Shown in pieces: positions 16,673 through 25,805 of a DNA stretch of 58,013 nucleotides (position 1 is its first letter; every line of letters begins with the position of its first letter). This DNA comes from Planctomycetota bacterium (GTDB taxonomy: Bacteria; Planctomycetota; UBA1135; GCA-002686595): NCBI GenBank assembly GCA_028823345.1, contig JAPKBR010000022.1:1-58013 (forward strand), written 5' to 3'. Below the pieces are notes generated by a model. That model searched no databases. It had not been told where the DNA came from and saw nothing but the letters and a program-made list of their open reading frames with translations. A program made the position numbers and the translations under genes.

Positions 16673-17191
16673 ATGCTGCCGACCATTATCCTAGCCCTCT
16701 CCACGGGCTTCCAAGCTCCCGCCCCCATCGAGATCCCTACTGGCCTGATAGGCCACGAAGTGGTTGCGGTGGTGCAAACCAGCGCCACGCACTTTTGCGC
16801 GGAGAACCCTTTCACCGAGTCCATCGTGATTCTGGTGGGACTACGGGATGTAGGGACCGTGGGACGCATGAGCCTCGCACCCGGCGCTCGGGTGGTGCAC
16901 CCCTTCCCCCGGGGCGGTGCGGACCACATGTGGTTCGAAGTGTTCTGCCATAACGGAGAAGGCACGACCCGCAGCCACAAGCTGCATTTGACCGGCGGCG
17001 AAGTAAGTCAAGCCCACACCCTGTTCATCGAGCGCGGCAACGACTGCCTCACCGCATGGCGTGATGCGCCGCCCCTTAAGCGCGTGGACCCCTTCGCCAG
17101 CCTCGCACCCCACATCCCCGGCCACCCGCCGGTGGATGCACCCGCTGACCTGCCCCCAGTGATCAGCGACAAGACTTTGCCCCCGGCCTGA
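16673..17191 (+). CDS. Secreted protein of unknown function
   Basis: A 172-residue protein that I do not recognise. It begins with a short, weak signal segment (MLPTIILALSTGFQAPAP). The middle is strand-rich, with a Gly-Arg-Val-His pattern (LAPGARVVHPFPRGG) and three cysteines (HFCAEN, EVFCHN, NDCLTA). The last 40 residues are Pro/Asp-rich and probably extended. It stands alone, 242 bases after the CHAT gene and before a strong terminator, so it is probably a single-gene transcript or the end of the CHAT transcript. The ATG at 16673 follows a weak CGGAA ribosome binding site. Confidence 0.6.
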   Translation: MLPTIILALSTGFQAPAPIEIPTGLIGHEVVAVVQTSATHFCAENPFTESIVILVGLRDVGTVGRMSLAPGARVVHPFPRGGADHMWFEVFCHNGEGTTRSHKLHLTGGEVSQAHTLFIERGNDCLTAWRDAPPLKRVDPFASLAPHIPGHPPVDAPADLPPVISDKTLPPA

Positions 17192-17232
17192 GCGGCGACG
17201 CTCTACTTGGAGGTACAGACAGAAGGATGTAG

Positions 17233-17264
17233 GCGGGGAGGAGCGTTAGCTCCTCCCCGCTTTT
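17233..17264 (+). terminator. Strong intrinsic terminator
   Basis: A perfect 12-bp stem, GCGGGGAGGAGC (17233-17244) with GCTCCTCCCCGC (17249-17260), closes the loop GTTA and is followed by TTTT. It lies 41 bases after the stop of the secreted unknown protein and separates it from the next transcription unit. Confidence 0.92.
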
Positions 17265-17327
17265 CATTGGACTGGTGGCCCTGACTGATAGAATAGGAGC
17301 ACCCCTTTGACTACAAAGGAGGCACCC

Positions 17328-18461
17328 ATGGCACATCTTTCCCAATGGCCCCTACTGCAACTCCTGCTACTTTGCTGGGCAGTTGGCCGATTACTGCTGG
17401 CGCTCTTACCCGCGGGAGAACCTGGGGGTGGGCGCATTGGTGATGGGTTGCTCGTACAGGCAACCTCATTTTGCTTGGGTTGGCTGGCTATGGAAGCCCA
17501 GGGACGCTTACTTGGATTCTTTGGCATGGAGTGGACCCTTTGGATGCAGCTGATTCCCTGGGGAGTCGTGCTTGGGTTCTGGTGGTTCGCCTTACCGGGG
17601 AGGATCGTTCCCCGACATGGTGTGCAGCATGACTCCGCGGGAGGGATCGAGAAATGGGTGGCGCGGTTGGGCCTGGCGCTTTGCCTGCTGACGATTCTTC
17701 TGCGCGCCCGGGTGGATCAAAAGGCCAGTTTTCCGGGCCAGGCCGCCCATGTGCTCCTCGAAATCGTAGCTCTTGTGGTCAGCGTGGAAATCTTACGCGT
17801 GTTGCGCATTCACGGCTGGGTAAAGGCCTTGGTGTTGCTCGTGGGAGGAGCCGTAATCCTGGTTCACGAACACTCGCCCGTGGATCTCGAACGAGCACCA
17901 CTGCTTGCGGCCCTTGCCTTGGGATTGCTCGGAGCTCTGACTTGGGCCCGACGGGCGGATCGGCGGGCTCGCCTGTTGTGCGCGCTCATCGCCCTGCTGC
18001 TCTGCGCCCAGGGCGTCGCCGGATGTTGCGCGGCCGTCGCCCTATGTGGCTCGCTCCTAGCGGGAACCACACCGGTGCGCATCAAACAAACACTCCAAGA
18101 AGTCGCCCCCGCCCTCGGCTTGGCCGCGCTAATCTTTTCGCGCGAACTCGACCAGGCCGGAGACACCCAGGTCATGCCCTTGTTCAGCGGTGCCCTGGTT
18201 CTCTTGGGTTTGGCCGCGGTTTGGCGCACGAAGGCCGGAAACCGGGGACCAGGGCGCATGGGTATCCATGAGGCCCGGCTCCTTTGGACTCAACCTGCGA
18301 TCCTGCTGATCTGCACGGCCTTGATTCCCCTCGCCACGCCCCTCAACACACTGCTGATGATGCCCGCTCTCTTGGGACTCGCAGCCGCCCTTATCGCGCC
18401 CCTCGAACTTGGTGCACTGTCCCCGCCGCGCACCACCACCAACGGGGTCCCCGAGGAATGA
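17328..18461 (+). CDS. Polytopic membrane protein of unknown function
   Basis: A 377-residue protein made almost wholly of hydrophobic segments; I count about ten membrane helices, with short Arg-rich loops such as ARRADRRAR suggesting cytoplasmic turns. No transporter or enzyme motif was recognised. I chose the ATG at 17328 because of AAAGGAGG 6 bases upstream; a TTG at 17307 also has an AGGAG before it and would add seven residues. The stop overlaps the ATG of the methyltransferase-kinase fusion (ATGA), so the two proteins probably work together, for example in making or exporting a surface molecule. Confidence 0.7.
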   Translation: MAHLSQWPLLQLLLLCWAVGRLLLALLPAGEPGGGRIGDGLLVQATSFCLGWLAMEAQGRLLGFFGMEWTLWMQLIPWGVVLGFWWFALPGRIVPRHGVQHDSAGGIEKWVARLGLALCLLTILLRARVDQKASFPGQAAHVLLEIVALVVSVEILRVLRIHGWVKALVLLVGGAVILVHEHSPVDLERAPLLAALALGLLGALTWARRADRRARLLCALIALLLCAQGVAGCCAAVALCGSLLAGTTPVRIKQTLQEVAPALGLAALIFSRELDQAGDTQVMPLFSGALVLLGLAAVWRTKAGNRGPGRMGIHEARLLWTQPAILLICTALIPLATPLNTLLMMPALLGLAAALIAPLELGALSPPRTTTNGVPEE

Positions 18462-20230
18462 ATTGTGCTCCGCTTCCCCGCCCGGCCGTGACCGAGCATC
18501 TGGAGCAGGCGCCCTCTGGTTCCAGCTGGAGGGAATTTCTCGAGCCCTTCTTGGCTGACCTCCCCGCCACCCAAGGGGACCTGGTCATGATGCTGATGGA
18601 AGAAAGCCGCGGAGCCTGGGCGGTTCTGTTGGCGCAGCAACCGGGAACGGCACTTTTTATAGGGAACGCGGTTAGCGGTACAGTTGCTGCGCTTGCGACC
18701 ATGGGCTGGAAGGTAACGGTCGCAGACCCGAGCCCCGAGCGCTGTGCGTTTGCCAAGATGCGAGACCGGGAGTACTCCCCCGGACAAGTCTCTTGGGTGC
18801 ATGCTGCTCACCATGAACTGCCGTTCCAAGCCACGAGTTTTGATTTAGTCGTTCGCGAAGACGCGGCGGAGGGCCTCGACCTGGCCCATGCACCCCGCGC
18901 GCGGGAACTTTGCAAGTTGAGCCGCGGCGCAGTGGTTCACCTGGCAGACAACCGCTTCGCCTACAAACGCGCAACGGGCAGGCGGGGACACTTCCGACGG
19001 CACTCGCCCCTCTCCTTTTTAGGCCAAGCCCTGTTTCCTCCCCCCGGTTTACGCAGCCTCATGGGGCACCGGCGGGAACTGGGGTCGAACCATGCGGTTC
19101 GCGCCCTGGCCCTCTATCCCGATGGCCGAGAATTCAGTCACGTGATCAACCTAGACGGAGGACTTCCGCGCCTGACGGTGGGTCCCCGGGAAAAAGTCAA
19201 CATTCCCAAGGTGCTGGCCAAGAAGGCGGGCCTGCTCCCCCTTTTGACCCCGAGTTTTGCGCTTTTGAGCGAAGCCGCAGGCGCGAGTTTCACCTCCCGG
19301 TTGCTGGCTTTCTTAGCCGAGACCATCGGCGAAGAGGCCGGTCAACTAGACCAGTTGATTGCGACCCGTTCCAACTGTGCCATGCTGATGACAGCACCCG
19401 CTGGAGTGCTTGCGGAAGAAGAGCAAGGCCCCTTGGCCCGCAGTTGGGTGATCCACATTCCCCTCTCCCCGGGCAAACATCGCGTTCTGACGCGGCATGT
19501 AAAATTCATGGGTCACGCCGCGGCCAAGTTCCCGGTTCTCAATGCACCCGAGGTTCTTTTCGAGGGCACCTTCGAGGGGGTTTACCTTTGCGTATCCCGG
19601 CGCATCGGCGGCTGGACCGCACCCCATGCCACCGATCAACCGAGCCAAACCGGTGCTCTTGCCATCAACCTCGGGCGTATCCTGAGTGAACTCGTGGTCC
19701 GTCCGACCCAGGCATTCAGTGAAGGGGACTTCGAGCGCCTCTTGGGCCAGCGGTTCGAGCGGGTGGCTCAGAAGTGCCATCGAATGCAAACCCGAGACCG
19801 AGTGCAAAAGAGCACCGATGCTCTGCGGGAGAACCTGGTGGGAGCCCAACTGCCCCTGGTGTTCCACCACGCAGATCTGCGCGCCAAGCACTTGATCATG
19901 GACGGGGATTCCAAGGTACGAGCCACGCTTGACTTTGGCTCAGCAGAAGCAGAGTTCCTACCCCTCGTCGACTTGCTGCATCACCTCGGCCATCAGCGCA
20001 AGGAAGTCCGAAGGTGCGGCCCCGGACAGGCCTGGCAAGAACTGCGAGACCCGGCCCTCCGCGCTCCCCACGAGGACCAGGCCCTGCGGGAACAAGCCCA
20101 GACTTTAGGCCTCGAATCACACTTGGTGGACGCAATCCTGGATGCCTATCCGCTCTTTGTGGCGGCCATGGCCGAGGCCAATTGGGACTGGAGCCGGCCC
20201 GAGTGGATTCACCGAGAATTCGGCTGGTAG
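18458..20230 (+). CDS. Fusion of a SAM-methyltransferase-like domain and an aminoglycoside-phosphotransferase-like kinase domain
   Basis: A 590-residue protein. The N-terminal half (about residues 55-200) looks like a class I methyltransferase: a Gly-containing strand-loop (TALFIGNAVSGTVAALATMG), an acidic end of strand 2 (VTVADPSPERC) and FDLVVRED as motif IV-like. The C-terminal half (about 300-590) looks like an APH/choline-kinase fold: HHADLRAKHLIMD corresponds to the catalytic loop HxDxxxxN and LDFGSAEAEFLPLVDLLH to the metal-binding DFG/DWG segment. The usual Asn of the catalytic loop appears to be His, so kinase activity is uncertain. The ATG at 18458 overlaps the upstream stop. The substrate is unknown. 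Confidence 0.65.
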   Translation: MNCAPLPRPAVTEHLEQAPSGSSWREFLEPFLADLPATQGDLVMMLMEESRGAWAVLLAQQPGTALFIGNAVSGTVAALATMGWKVTVADPSPERCAFAKMRDREYSPGQVSWVHAAHHELPFQATSFDLVVREDAAEGLDLAHAPRARELCKLSRGAVVHLADNRFAYKRATGRRGHFRRHSPLSFLGQALFPPPGLRSLMGHRRELGSNHAVRALALYPDGREFSHVINLDGGLPRLTVGPREKVNIPKVLAKKAGLLPLLTPSFALLSEAAGASFTSRLLAFLAETIGEEAGQLDQLIATRSNCAMLMTAPAGVLAEEEQGPLARSWVIHIPLSPGKHRVLTRHVKFMGHAAAKFPVLNAPEVLFEGTFEGVYLCVSRRIGGWTAPHATDQPSQTGALAINLGRILSELVVRPTQAFSEGDFERLLGQRFERVAQKCHRMQTRDRVQKSTDALRENLVGAQLPLVFHHADLRAKHLIMDGDSKVRATLDFGSAEAEFLPLVDLLHHLGHQRKEVRRCGPGQAWQELRDPALRAPHEDQALREQAQTLGLESHLVDAILDAYPLFVAAMAEANWDWSRPEWIHREFGW

Positions 20231-20233
20231 GGC

Positions 20234-20280
20234 CTCTGGCCCGGAGTGTGAGCACCGCAGATCCCCCTCCCGGGCCAGAG
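20234..20280 (+). other. Stem-loop after the methyltransferase-kinase gene
   Basis: An 11-bp perfect inverted repeat, CTCTGGCCCGG (20234-20244) with CCGGGCCAGAG (20270-20280), encloses 25 bases. It starts 4 bases after the stop codon. No T run follows, so it is a weak terminator candidate or an mRNA 3'-end structure. Confidence 0.45.
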
Positions 20281-20417
20281 TGCGCACATGGTCCCTAGAT
20301 ACCCCGGATATTTCCACTTTCGGCCCGACTCGGACAACGAGATTTCCCTCTTTTGGGTCGATGATTTGAGGGACAAGACCCTCCTGCTGCTGCCCCTCCT
20401 TTTCAAGATTCCCGGTC

Positions 20418-22838
20418 ATGACCATCACCCTCATCGCAGGTGCCCTCGTCGGGTCCTGCTTGCTCTTCCAAGGCCGCGCCTGGCTGGGCTTCTTCTGCTC
20501 CTTTGCCCTCGTGATTGCCGGCTGGACCTGGAATCAAGGCTTCTTCGGCACTCCGCAAATCATCAGCACCGCGGTGCTTTTCTTAGTGGGCTTGGTGACC
20601 CGCCTGCCTTTCCTTCGGAGCCGTTTCTTGACCGGCCCCGCCATGCCCTTGGTCGCACAGATCTTGCCGCGCATCAGTCAAACCGAGCGGGTCGCCCTCG
20701 AAGCAGGCAGCGTTTGGTGGGACGGAGAGCTGTTCAGCGGCAAACCCGATTGGGCCAAGCTCGCCGCATTCCAAGTGCAGCCTCTTTCCGCCGAAGAAGA
20801 AGCTTTCCTAGCCCAAGAGGTCGAGACCCTCTGTCATATGACCGACAGTTCGCAGGTGGATGACCTGGGTGACTTGCCCCCGGAAGTTTGGGGCTACCTC
20901 AAGGAAAAGGGTTTCATGGGCCTGATCATTCCCAAGGAATACGGCGGCCATGCTTTTAGTGCACGCGCCATCAGTGAGATCATCACACGCTGTTCAAGCC
21001 ACAACGTGACCCTTTCGATCACGGTCATGCTGCCTGCTTCCTTGGGCCCCGCCGAGTTGCTCTTGCACTATGGCACCCAAGAGCAAAAAGACCATTGGTT
21101 GCCACGCCTCGCCCGGGGCGACGAGGTTCCGGCCTTTGCCTTGACCGAACCCCTGGCGGGATCCGACGCGGGCTCCCTTACTAGCAGCGGGGTGGTTTGC
21201 TATGAACAATGGAAAGGCGAGAAAACCCTCGGAGTACGCCTGACCTGGAACAAGCGTTACATCACCCTGGCCCCCGTGGCCACGCTCTTGGGAGTCGCCT
21301 TCCAACTGGAAGATCCGGATGGCTTGGTCGGTGACCAGGTTAAGCGCGGCATCACTCTTGCCCTGGTTCCCACGGACTTGCCCGGGGTTGAAATCGGCGG
21401 TCGCCATGACCCGCTGGGGGTCAAATTCATCAACGGCCCCACCACCGGCAAAGACGTGTTCGTGCCCCTGAACATGATCATTGGCGAGAGAGAACAAGTA
21501 GGTAAGGGCTGGCGCATGCTGATGGACTGCCTGTCCGCGGGGCGCTCCATTTCACTGCCTGGCTTGGCGGTAGGCGCGACCCAAACCACCCTGCGAACGG
21601 TCACTTCCTATGGCCTCTTGCGTGAACAATTCAACATGCCCATCGTCCACTTCGAGGGGGTCGAGGAAAAACTCTCCAAGATCGCCGGCTATGCCTGGTG
21701 GATGGATGCAGCCCGCGAATTGACCGCCGGCGCGGTGGCCAGCGGCGAAAAGCCCGCGGTGCTTTCAGCCATCATGAAGGCCTACACCACCGAGGGCATG
21801 CGTACCACGGTCAACGAAGGCATGGATGTACTGGCGGGCGCGGCGATCTGTCGAGGTCCGCGCAATGTGTTGGCCGGGTACTATCAATCGATTCCCATCG
21901 GCATCACCGTCGAGGGCGCGAACATCTTGACCCGCACGCTGATCATTTTCGGCCAGGGTGCTCTGCGGTGCCACCCCTACGCCTTTGACGAAGTGGAAGC
22001 AGTAGAGCAAAGCGACCGCGCCCTGTTTGATTCCGCTTTCAGTGGACATGTGGGACATGTGATCGCCACGGGATTCAGAGCCGGGGTGTTGGGCTGGAGC
22101 CAAGGGCTGCTCGCCAGGAATTCTCTCAAGGGGCGCACGGGCCGAGCTGCCCGCCAAGCCACACGCTTGTCGGCAGCCTTCGCTTTGGTTTCAGAAGCCG
22201 CGATGATCACCCTCGGGGCCAACCTTAAGCGCAAAGAACGCCTCACTGGGCGCCTGGCGGATGCCCTCGCGCACCTTTACTTTGCCAGCGCCTCGATCCA
22301 CCGAGATGCCACTCGCAACCAGCGAGCAGAGGATGCTCCGTTCTTTGAATGGTCCATACGGACGCACCTCGGGGCAGCGGAAGATGCAATTTTGGGAGTG
22401 CTCGACAACTTGGATTCCCGTTGGTTAGCCCGCGGCTTGCGGTTGTTGATGTTTCCCCTCGGTCGGCGGACGAGTCCCCCTTCCGATAAATTGGAACAAC
22501 AAATGGCTCGACTGGCGCTTACCAACGAAGCTGTGCGGAACGACTTGACCCACAGTGTTCACATGCCCAAGCCTGGTCGGGGAGGCCTCGGAGACCTGGA
22601 GCATGGGCGCGAAGTGGTGCTTGCGGTACGGCCCCTGCGCAAGCGCCTAGCCACGGCATTGCGTGCGGGAGATTTACCCCGGGGAAATGAACTTCAACTC
22701 ACAGAAGCCGCATTGAGCAAGGGTTTGATCACCGAGGAAGAGGCCCGCATGATCGAGGAGGCCCGTCGCCTGCAAGAGGATCTTGTGCAGGTGGACACCT
22801 ATGGGCCCGAGGCGTATCGCGCCCGTTGCGGCGCGTAG
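20418..22838 (+). CDS. fadE: FadE-type acyl-CoA dehydrogenase, membrane-anchored
   Basis: An 806-residue enzyme close in length and layout to E. coli FadE (814 residues). Two hydrophobic segments lie in the first 65 residues, followed by the acyl-CoA dehydrogenase domains from about residue 115 (FMGLIIPKEYGGHAFSARAI; FALTEPLAGSDAGS; ITVEGANILTRTLIIFGQGA) and a C-terminal helical domain of about 300 residues specific to the FadE branch. It performs the first step of beta-oxidation of medium- and long-chain acyl-CoA at the membrane. The ATG at 20418 has no obvious Shine-Dalgarno sequence. A small hairpin (20368-20372/20379-20383) lies in the 187-base gap upstream. Confidence 0.9.
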   Translation: MTITLIAGALVGSCLLFQGRAWLGFFCSFALVIAGWTWNQGFFGTPQIISTAVLFLVGLVTRLPFLRSRFLTGPAMPLVAQILPRISQTERVALEAGSVWWDGELFSGKPDWAKLAAFQVQPLSAEEEAFLAQEVETLCHMTDSSQVDDLGDLPPEVWGYLKEKGFMGLIIPKEYGGHAFSARAISEIITRCSSHNVTLSITVMLPASLGPAELLLHYGTQEQKDHWLPRLARGDEVPAFALTEPLAGSDAGSLTSSGVVCYEQWKGEKTLGVRLTWNKRYITLAPVATLLGVAFQLEDPDGLVGDQVKRGITLALVPTDLPGVEIGGRHDPLGVKFINGPTTGKDVFVPLNMIIGEREQVGKGWRMLMDCLSAGRSISLPGLAVGATQTTLRTVTSYGLLREQFNMPIVHFEGVEEKLSKIAGYAWWMDAARELTAGAVASGEKPAVLSAIMKAYTTEGMRTTVNEGMDVLAGAAICRGPRNVLAGYYQSIPIGITVEGANILTRTLIIFGQGALRCHPYAFDEVEAVEQSDRALFDSAFSGHVGHVIATGFRAGVLGWSQGLLARNSLKGRTGRAARQATRLSAAFALVSEAAMITLGANLKRKERLTGRLADALAHLYFASASIHRDATRNQRAEDAPFFEWSIRTHLGAAEDAILGVLDNLDSRWLARGLRLLMFPLGRRTSPPSDKLEQQMARLALTNEAVRNDLTHSVHMPKPGRGGLGDLEHGREVVLAVRPLRKRLATALRAGDLPRGNELQLTEAALSKGLITEEEARMIEEARRLQEDLVQVDTYGPEAYRARCGA

Positions 22839-22979
22839 GATGACCCGGCGCGGCAGGCGCATCATATTGAGATCTAAAAGGCGGCCCCGAGCCCCTGAAA
22901 GCAGAGGTCCTGTCTCAGAATGACGCTCGGCCCAGGGCTTGCTTCTTCCCACTCCCTGCTTGGTCGATGAGGACGCAGA

Positions 22980-23561
22980 ATGCTCCTCTCACCTCTACAG
23001 CGAGGCGCTCTTCATTCTGAGCGCTCTAGGCATGGCATGACCTTGATCGAAGTCATGGTCAGTATCTTGATCTTGACGCTCTGCACTTGGATGCTCAGCA
23101 CCACATTGATGGCTTCGGCCCATCATGCGGATGCCAAGCGCGAGCGAGCTCTTGCTGTGGCTGGCGCTACCAACCTGCTTGAACATCTTCACGCCCTGCC
23201 CTTTGAGAAGATCTTTGCGCTCTACAACGAGAGTCCAGAGGATGACCCCAAAAGTCCCGGAACCGCACCCGGGGCCCACTTCCACATCGCGGGTCTTGAG
23301 GCAGCCAGCGCGGACCAGGACGGCCATGTGGGGCGCATTCAGTTGCCCAGTCCCGGACCGGCTCTGCTCGAAGACACCGTAGACGAGCGTCTAGGCCTGC
23401 CGCGTGACCTCGATGGAGACTTGTTCATCGATCAAAAAGACCACGCGGAAAACTATATGGTCCTGCCCTTGTTGATCGAAGTGGAGTGGCAAGGATCGGG
23501 GGGACGTAGGGTCTTCCGGTTGCAGACCATTCTGTCGGGCATCGGGAGGTACGACCAATGA
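22980..23561 (+). CDS. Prepilin-like protein (PilV/GspI-type minor pseudopilin)
   Basis: A 193-residue protein with a class III prepilin signal: a 19-residue leader ending in RHG, cleavage before Met-Thr-Leu-Ile-Glu-Val, the +5 Glu and a hydrophobic helix. It would be cut and N-methylated by a prepilin peptidase and join a type IV pilus or type II secretion pseudopilus. The rest is a soluble domain without cysteines. GAGGA precedes the ATG by about 7 bases. The stop overlaps the next prepilin gene (ATGA, 23558-23561). This is the first gene of a seven-gene plus-strand run. Confidence 0.85.
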   Translation: MLLSPLQRGALHSERSRHGMTLIEVMVSILILTLCTWMLSTTLMASAHHADAKRERALAVAGATNLLEHLHALPFEKIFALYNESPEDDPKSPGTAPGAHFHIAGLEAASADQDGHVGRIQLPSPGPALLEDTVDERLGLPRDLDGDLFIDQKDHAENYMVLPLLIEVEWQGSGGRRVFRLQTILSGIGRYDQ

Positions 23562-24172
23562 GTGTCTCGCGCGCCGGATTCACCCTGGTCGAATTGATGG
23601 TGGCAATCACGATCTTTGGATTGGTCTCGGCCAACATGATGATGGTTTCCAAAACCGGGGCGAGTGCGATCAAGAGCGAGGCTTTTCGTTCGACCCTTGA
23701 AGATGAAGCCAACTTGACCTCCACTCGGATTCGCAGAGCCCTGTTGTCGGCTTCCGCGGATTCTCTAGACCCGGTAATCCAGGCGCCCCTAGGGAGCGAT
23801 CACCTGCAGTATCAAATGACCCTCGGCGCAAACGAAGAGGGCAAAACCATCTACGGAGATCCCGAGCGCATTCACTGGGCTGCGGATCCTGACGGGCGCG
23901 GCCGCGTACTTTGGACCACATCCCCAGCCCTGGATGATGAGCGCACCCTCGTTTGGTCTAGCGCAATTCCAAACCTTGCTCAGGGTGAATTGGCCAACGG
24001 CATTGACGACAACGAGAACTTATTAACCGACGAGACGGGCTTGGCTTTTGCTGTGCACGATCAAGAAGGACTAGAACGCGAGGTGGAAGTCTACCTCACG
24101 GTACTGCGCATCGACCCCAACGGTAAACCGGCCCCGAGCCAGCGTCGCATCCTCGTCACCTGTAGAAATTAA
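23558..24172 (+). CDS. Prepilin-like protein (PilW/GspJ-type)
   Basis: A 204-residue protein with a very short leader MSVSRAG, cleavage before FTLVELMVAITIFG and the conserved +5 Glu, so a bona fide prepilin N-terminus. The soluble part is strand-rich with the acidic segment GIDDNENLLTDETG, similar to PilW/GspJ-class minor pilins, which often carry a calcium-binding loop; that assignment is by resemblance. It is coupled by overlap to the upstream prepilin gene and followed after 2 bases by the PilX-like gene. Confidence 0.85.
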   Translation: MSVSRAGFTLVELMVAITIFGLVSANMMMVSKTGASAIKSEAFRSTLEDEANLTSTRIRRALLSASADSLDPVIQAPLGSDHLQYQMTLGANEEGKTIYGDPERIHWAADPDGRGRVLWTTSPALDDERTLVWSSAIPNLAQGELANGIDDNENLLTDETGLAFAVHDQEGLEREVEVYLTVLRIDPNGKPAPSQRRILVTCRN

Positions 24173-24174
24173 AC

Positions 24175-25800
24175 ATGCAAGGAAACATTCATAGCGCCCA
24201 TCAACGGGCATGCAAGTCACGCCGCGGCGGCGCATTGATCGCCTCATTGATCGTGGCAACCCTACTTGCCGGACTCGGTGCAGGCTTGGTGCAAGTACAG
24301 ACGTCAATCACTCGCCGGCAAACATCTTCTATCGATCTTACCAGGGCCATGTACATGGCCGAGGCAGGACTCGCGGAGGCGTTCATCGCCTTGGCACAAG
24401 GAAAGAGCGGTGTAATCGCTGGGGAAGACCACCCCGCGGCATTGGGCGGAGGGCTTTTTTGGGTCGAGGCCACCGAGGGCGCCGACGGACAGGTCACGTT
24501 GAAGTCCACCGGCATCATCGAACGATCCCACGCAAGCCTCGAATCTGTAGTCCAGCGCTCAGTCAGTCCTTTTGGGCGTCTTGGGTTTTTTGGCGTGGAG
24601 GAAGTCACCCTACGCAAGGGCGCGCGCGTGCTAGCGGACGGAGACAAGCCAGCGCTCGTACGTTCTAACGGGGACATTTTCATGTCACCTGCCCTAGGGG
24701 GCAACCTGATCGAAGGGTGCGTTGTTGCTGGAACCGAAGGCTTGATTGCGATTGGACCCGGTGGACACGTTACGGCCGGAATGGAACAAGCCAAGCGCGC
24801 GGCAAACTTGCCCGAGATCCTGGTTCCCTCCCTACCCCATGGGGACTTGGAGAACGCCCTCAAGGGTGCCCATGTGAACATCGGCCCCGGTGGATTGTCT
24901 GTGGATGAGATCCGGGTGAATAGTGGACAAGCTGTGCGTCTGGTTGGACCGTTGGTGCTGGTGATGCGAAATTTGAAAGCGGAACCCGGGGGCACGTTCT
25001 TAGTCGACGCCAGTTCCGGACCCGTGGTGCTTCATGTGCTGAACGAGGTATCCCTCAGAGAAAAATCCACTTGGCAACACGAAGCCGGCAGCCCCAGTGA
25101 TGTTTCACTCTTCGTTCACGGAGCAATACCCATGGATTGGTCCATCGGTGGTGTTTTTCGAGGTGCTATCGTTGCCCTTGAGCAAGACCTTGCATTGACT
25201 GCTGCCCTCGATTTCAAAGGCTCAATTGCAGTCCAACGACTCGAGGTCCTAAAAGGCGTGGAAGTCCACGGTTCAGAGGACACGGTGAATGCTATTGCCG
25301 GTATCCCATCGGCCCCGGCCCTTGTTGCCTGGCAATTTAGCGATGCCCCCGAGGCCGAAATCTTGAGTGGTGTGATCACTCCCAAGACCTGGCTGAAGAA
25401 GAACAAGGTGAAGCCCAAGAAATGTGCTGATGCGGCCCCGGAGAACGAGGTGAGCTTGCAGTACATCACCGAGGACGGAGCAATCGGCGTCTTTCATGGC
25501 CAAGCGGCCGATTTCGAGGTCAGCAAGGCGAAGTGCCTAGTGAAGCAGGTCTGGCTGGATGGCCAGATTGGCCATGGAAAGGCCGGTAAGAAGCCCCTGC
25601 CCCTGCGCGCTTTCGCCAAGCCTAAGGGGAGCCGCTCTTCAGGACATCATGATGGAAAGGACAAGTACTCCAAGGCTGGATCCAAGTCCAAGGCTGGATC
25701 CAAGTCCAAGGCTGGATCCAAGTCCAAGGCTGGATCCAAATTCAAGGCTGGACCCAAATCCAAGTTTGGATCCAAGTTCAAGGCTGACTCCCACGACTAA
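24175..25800 (+). CDS. PilX-like membrane protein with a lysine-rich repeat tail
   Basis: A 541-residue protein. Near residue 18 it has RGGALIASLIVATLLAGLGAGL, a prepilin-like hydrophobic segment without the Glu at +5, followed by RAMYMAEAGLAEAFIALAQ, which is typical of PilX/GspK-like N-terminal helices. Residues 130-400 form a Gly-rich, strand-rich domain reminiscent of a right-handed beta-helix (repeated strand-turn pattern with LSVDEIRVNSG and MRNLKAEPGG). The last 45 residues are repeats of K-A-G-S-K-S, giving a strongly basic tail encoded by an 18-base tandem repeat. The tail could bind DNA, polysaccharide or anionic surfaces. Confidence 0.7.
   Translation: MQGNIHSAHQRACKSRRGGALIASLIVATLLAGLGAGLVQVQTSITRRQTSSIDLTRAMYMAEAGLAEAFIALAQGKSGVIAGEDHPAALGGGLFWVEATEGADGQVTLKSTGIIERSHASLESVVQRSVSPFGRLGFFGVEEVTLRKGARVLADGDKPALVRSNGDIFMSPALGGNLIEGCVVAGTEGLIAIGPGGHVTAGMEQAKRAANLPEILVPSLPHGDLENALKGAHVNIGPGGLSVDEIRVNSGQAVRLVGPLVLVMRNLKAEPGGTFLVDASSGPVVLHVLNEVSLREKSTWQHEAGSPSDVSLFVHGAIPMDWSIGGVFRGAIVALEQDLALTAALDFKGSIAVQRLEVLKGVEVHGSEDTVNAIAGIPSAPALVAWQFSDAPEAEILSGVITPKTWLKKNKVKPKKCADAAPENEVSLQYITEDGAIGVFHGQAADFEVSKAKCLVKQVWLDGQIGHGKAGKKPLPLRAFAKPKGSRSSGHHDGKDKYSKAGSKSKAGSKSKAGSKSKAGSKFKAGPKSKFGSKFKADSHD
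25669..25788 (+). repeat. 18-base tandem repeat inside the PilX-like gene
   Basis: Six consecutive copies of an 18-base unit (TCCAAGGCTGGATCCAAG and variants) start at 25669, 25687, 25705, 25723, 25741 and 25759, followed by a 12-base partial copy. The first three are identical and the later ones diverge, each staying in frame. The unit encodes Ser-Lys-Ala-Gly-Ser-Lys. Copy number could vary by slippage without frameshift. Confidence 0.95.
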
Positions 25801-25805
25801 GAATC

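Noticed and set aside
18284-18457. N-terminal extension of the methyltransferase-kinase fusion
   Set aside because: It overlaps the membrane-protein gene out of frame; the ATG at 18458 with ATGA overlap is the natural start.
25669-25788. CRISPR-like or intergenic repeat array
   Set aside because: The 18-base units are directly adjacent without spacers and stay in frame within a gene.
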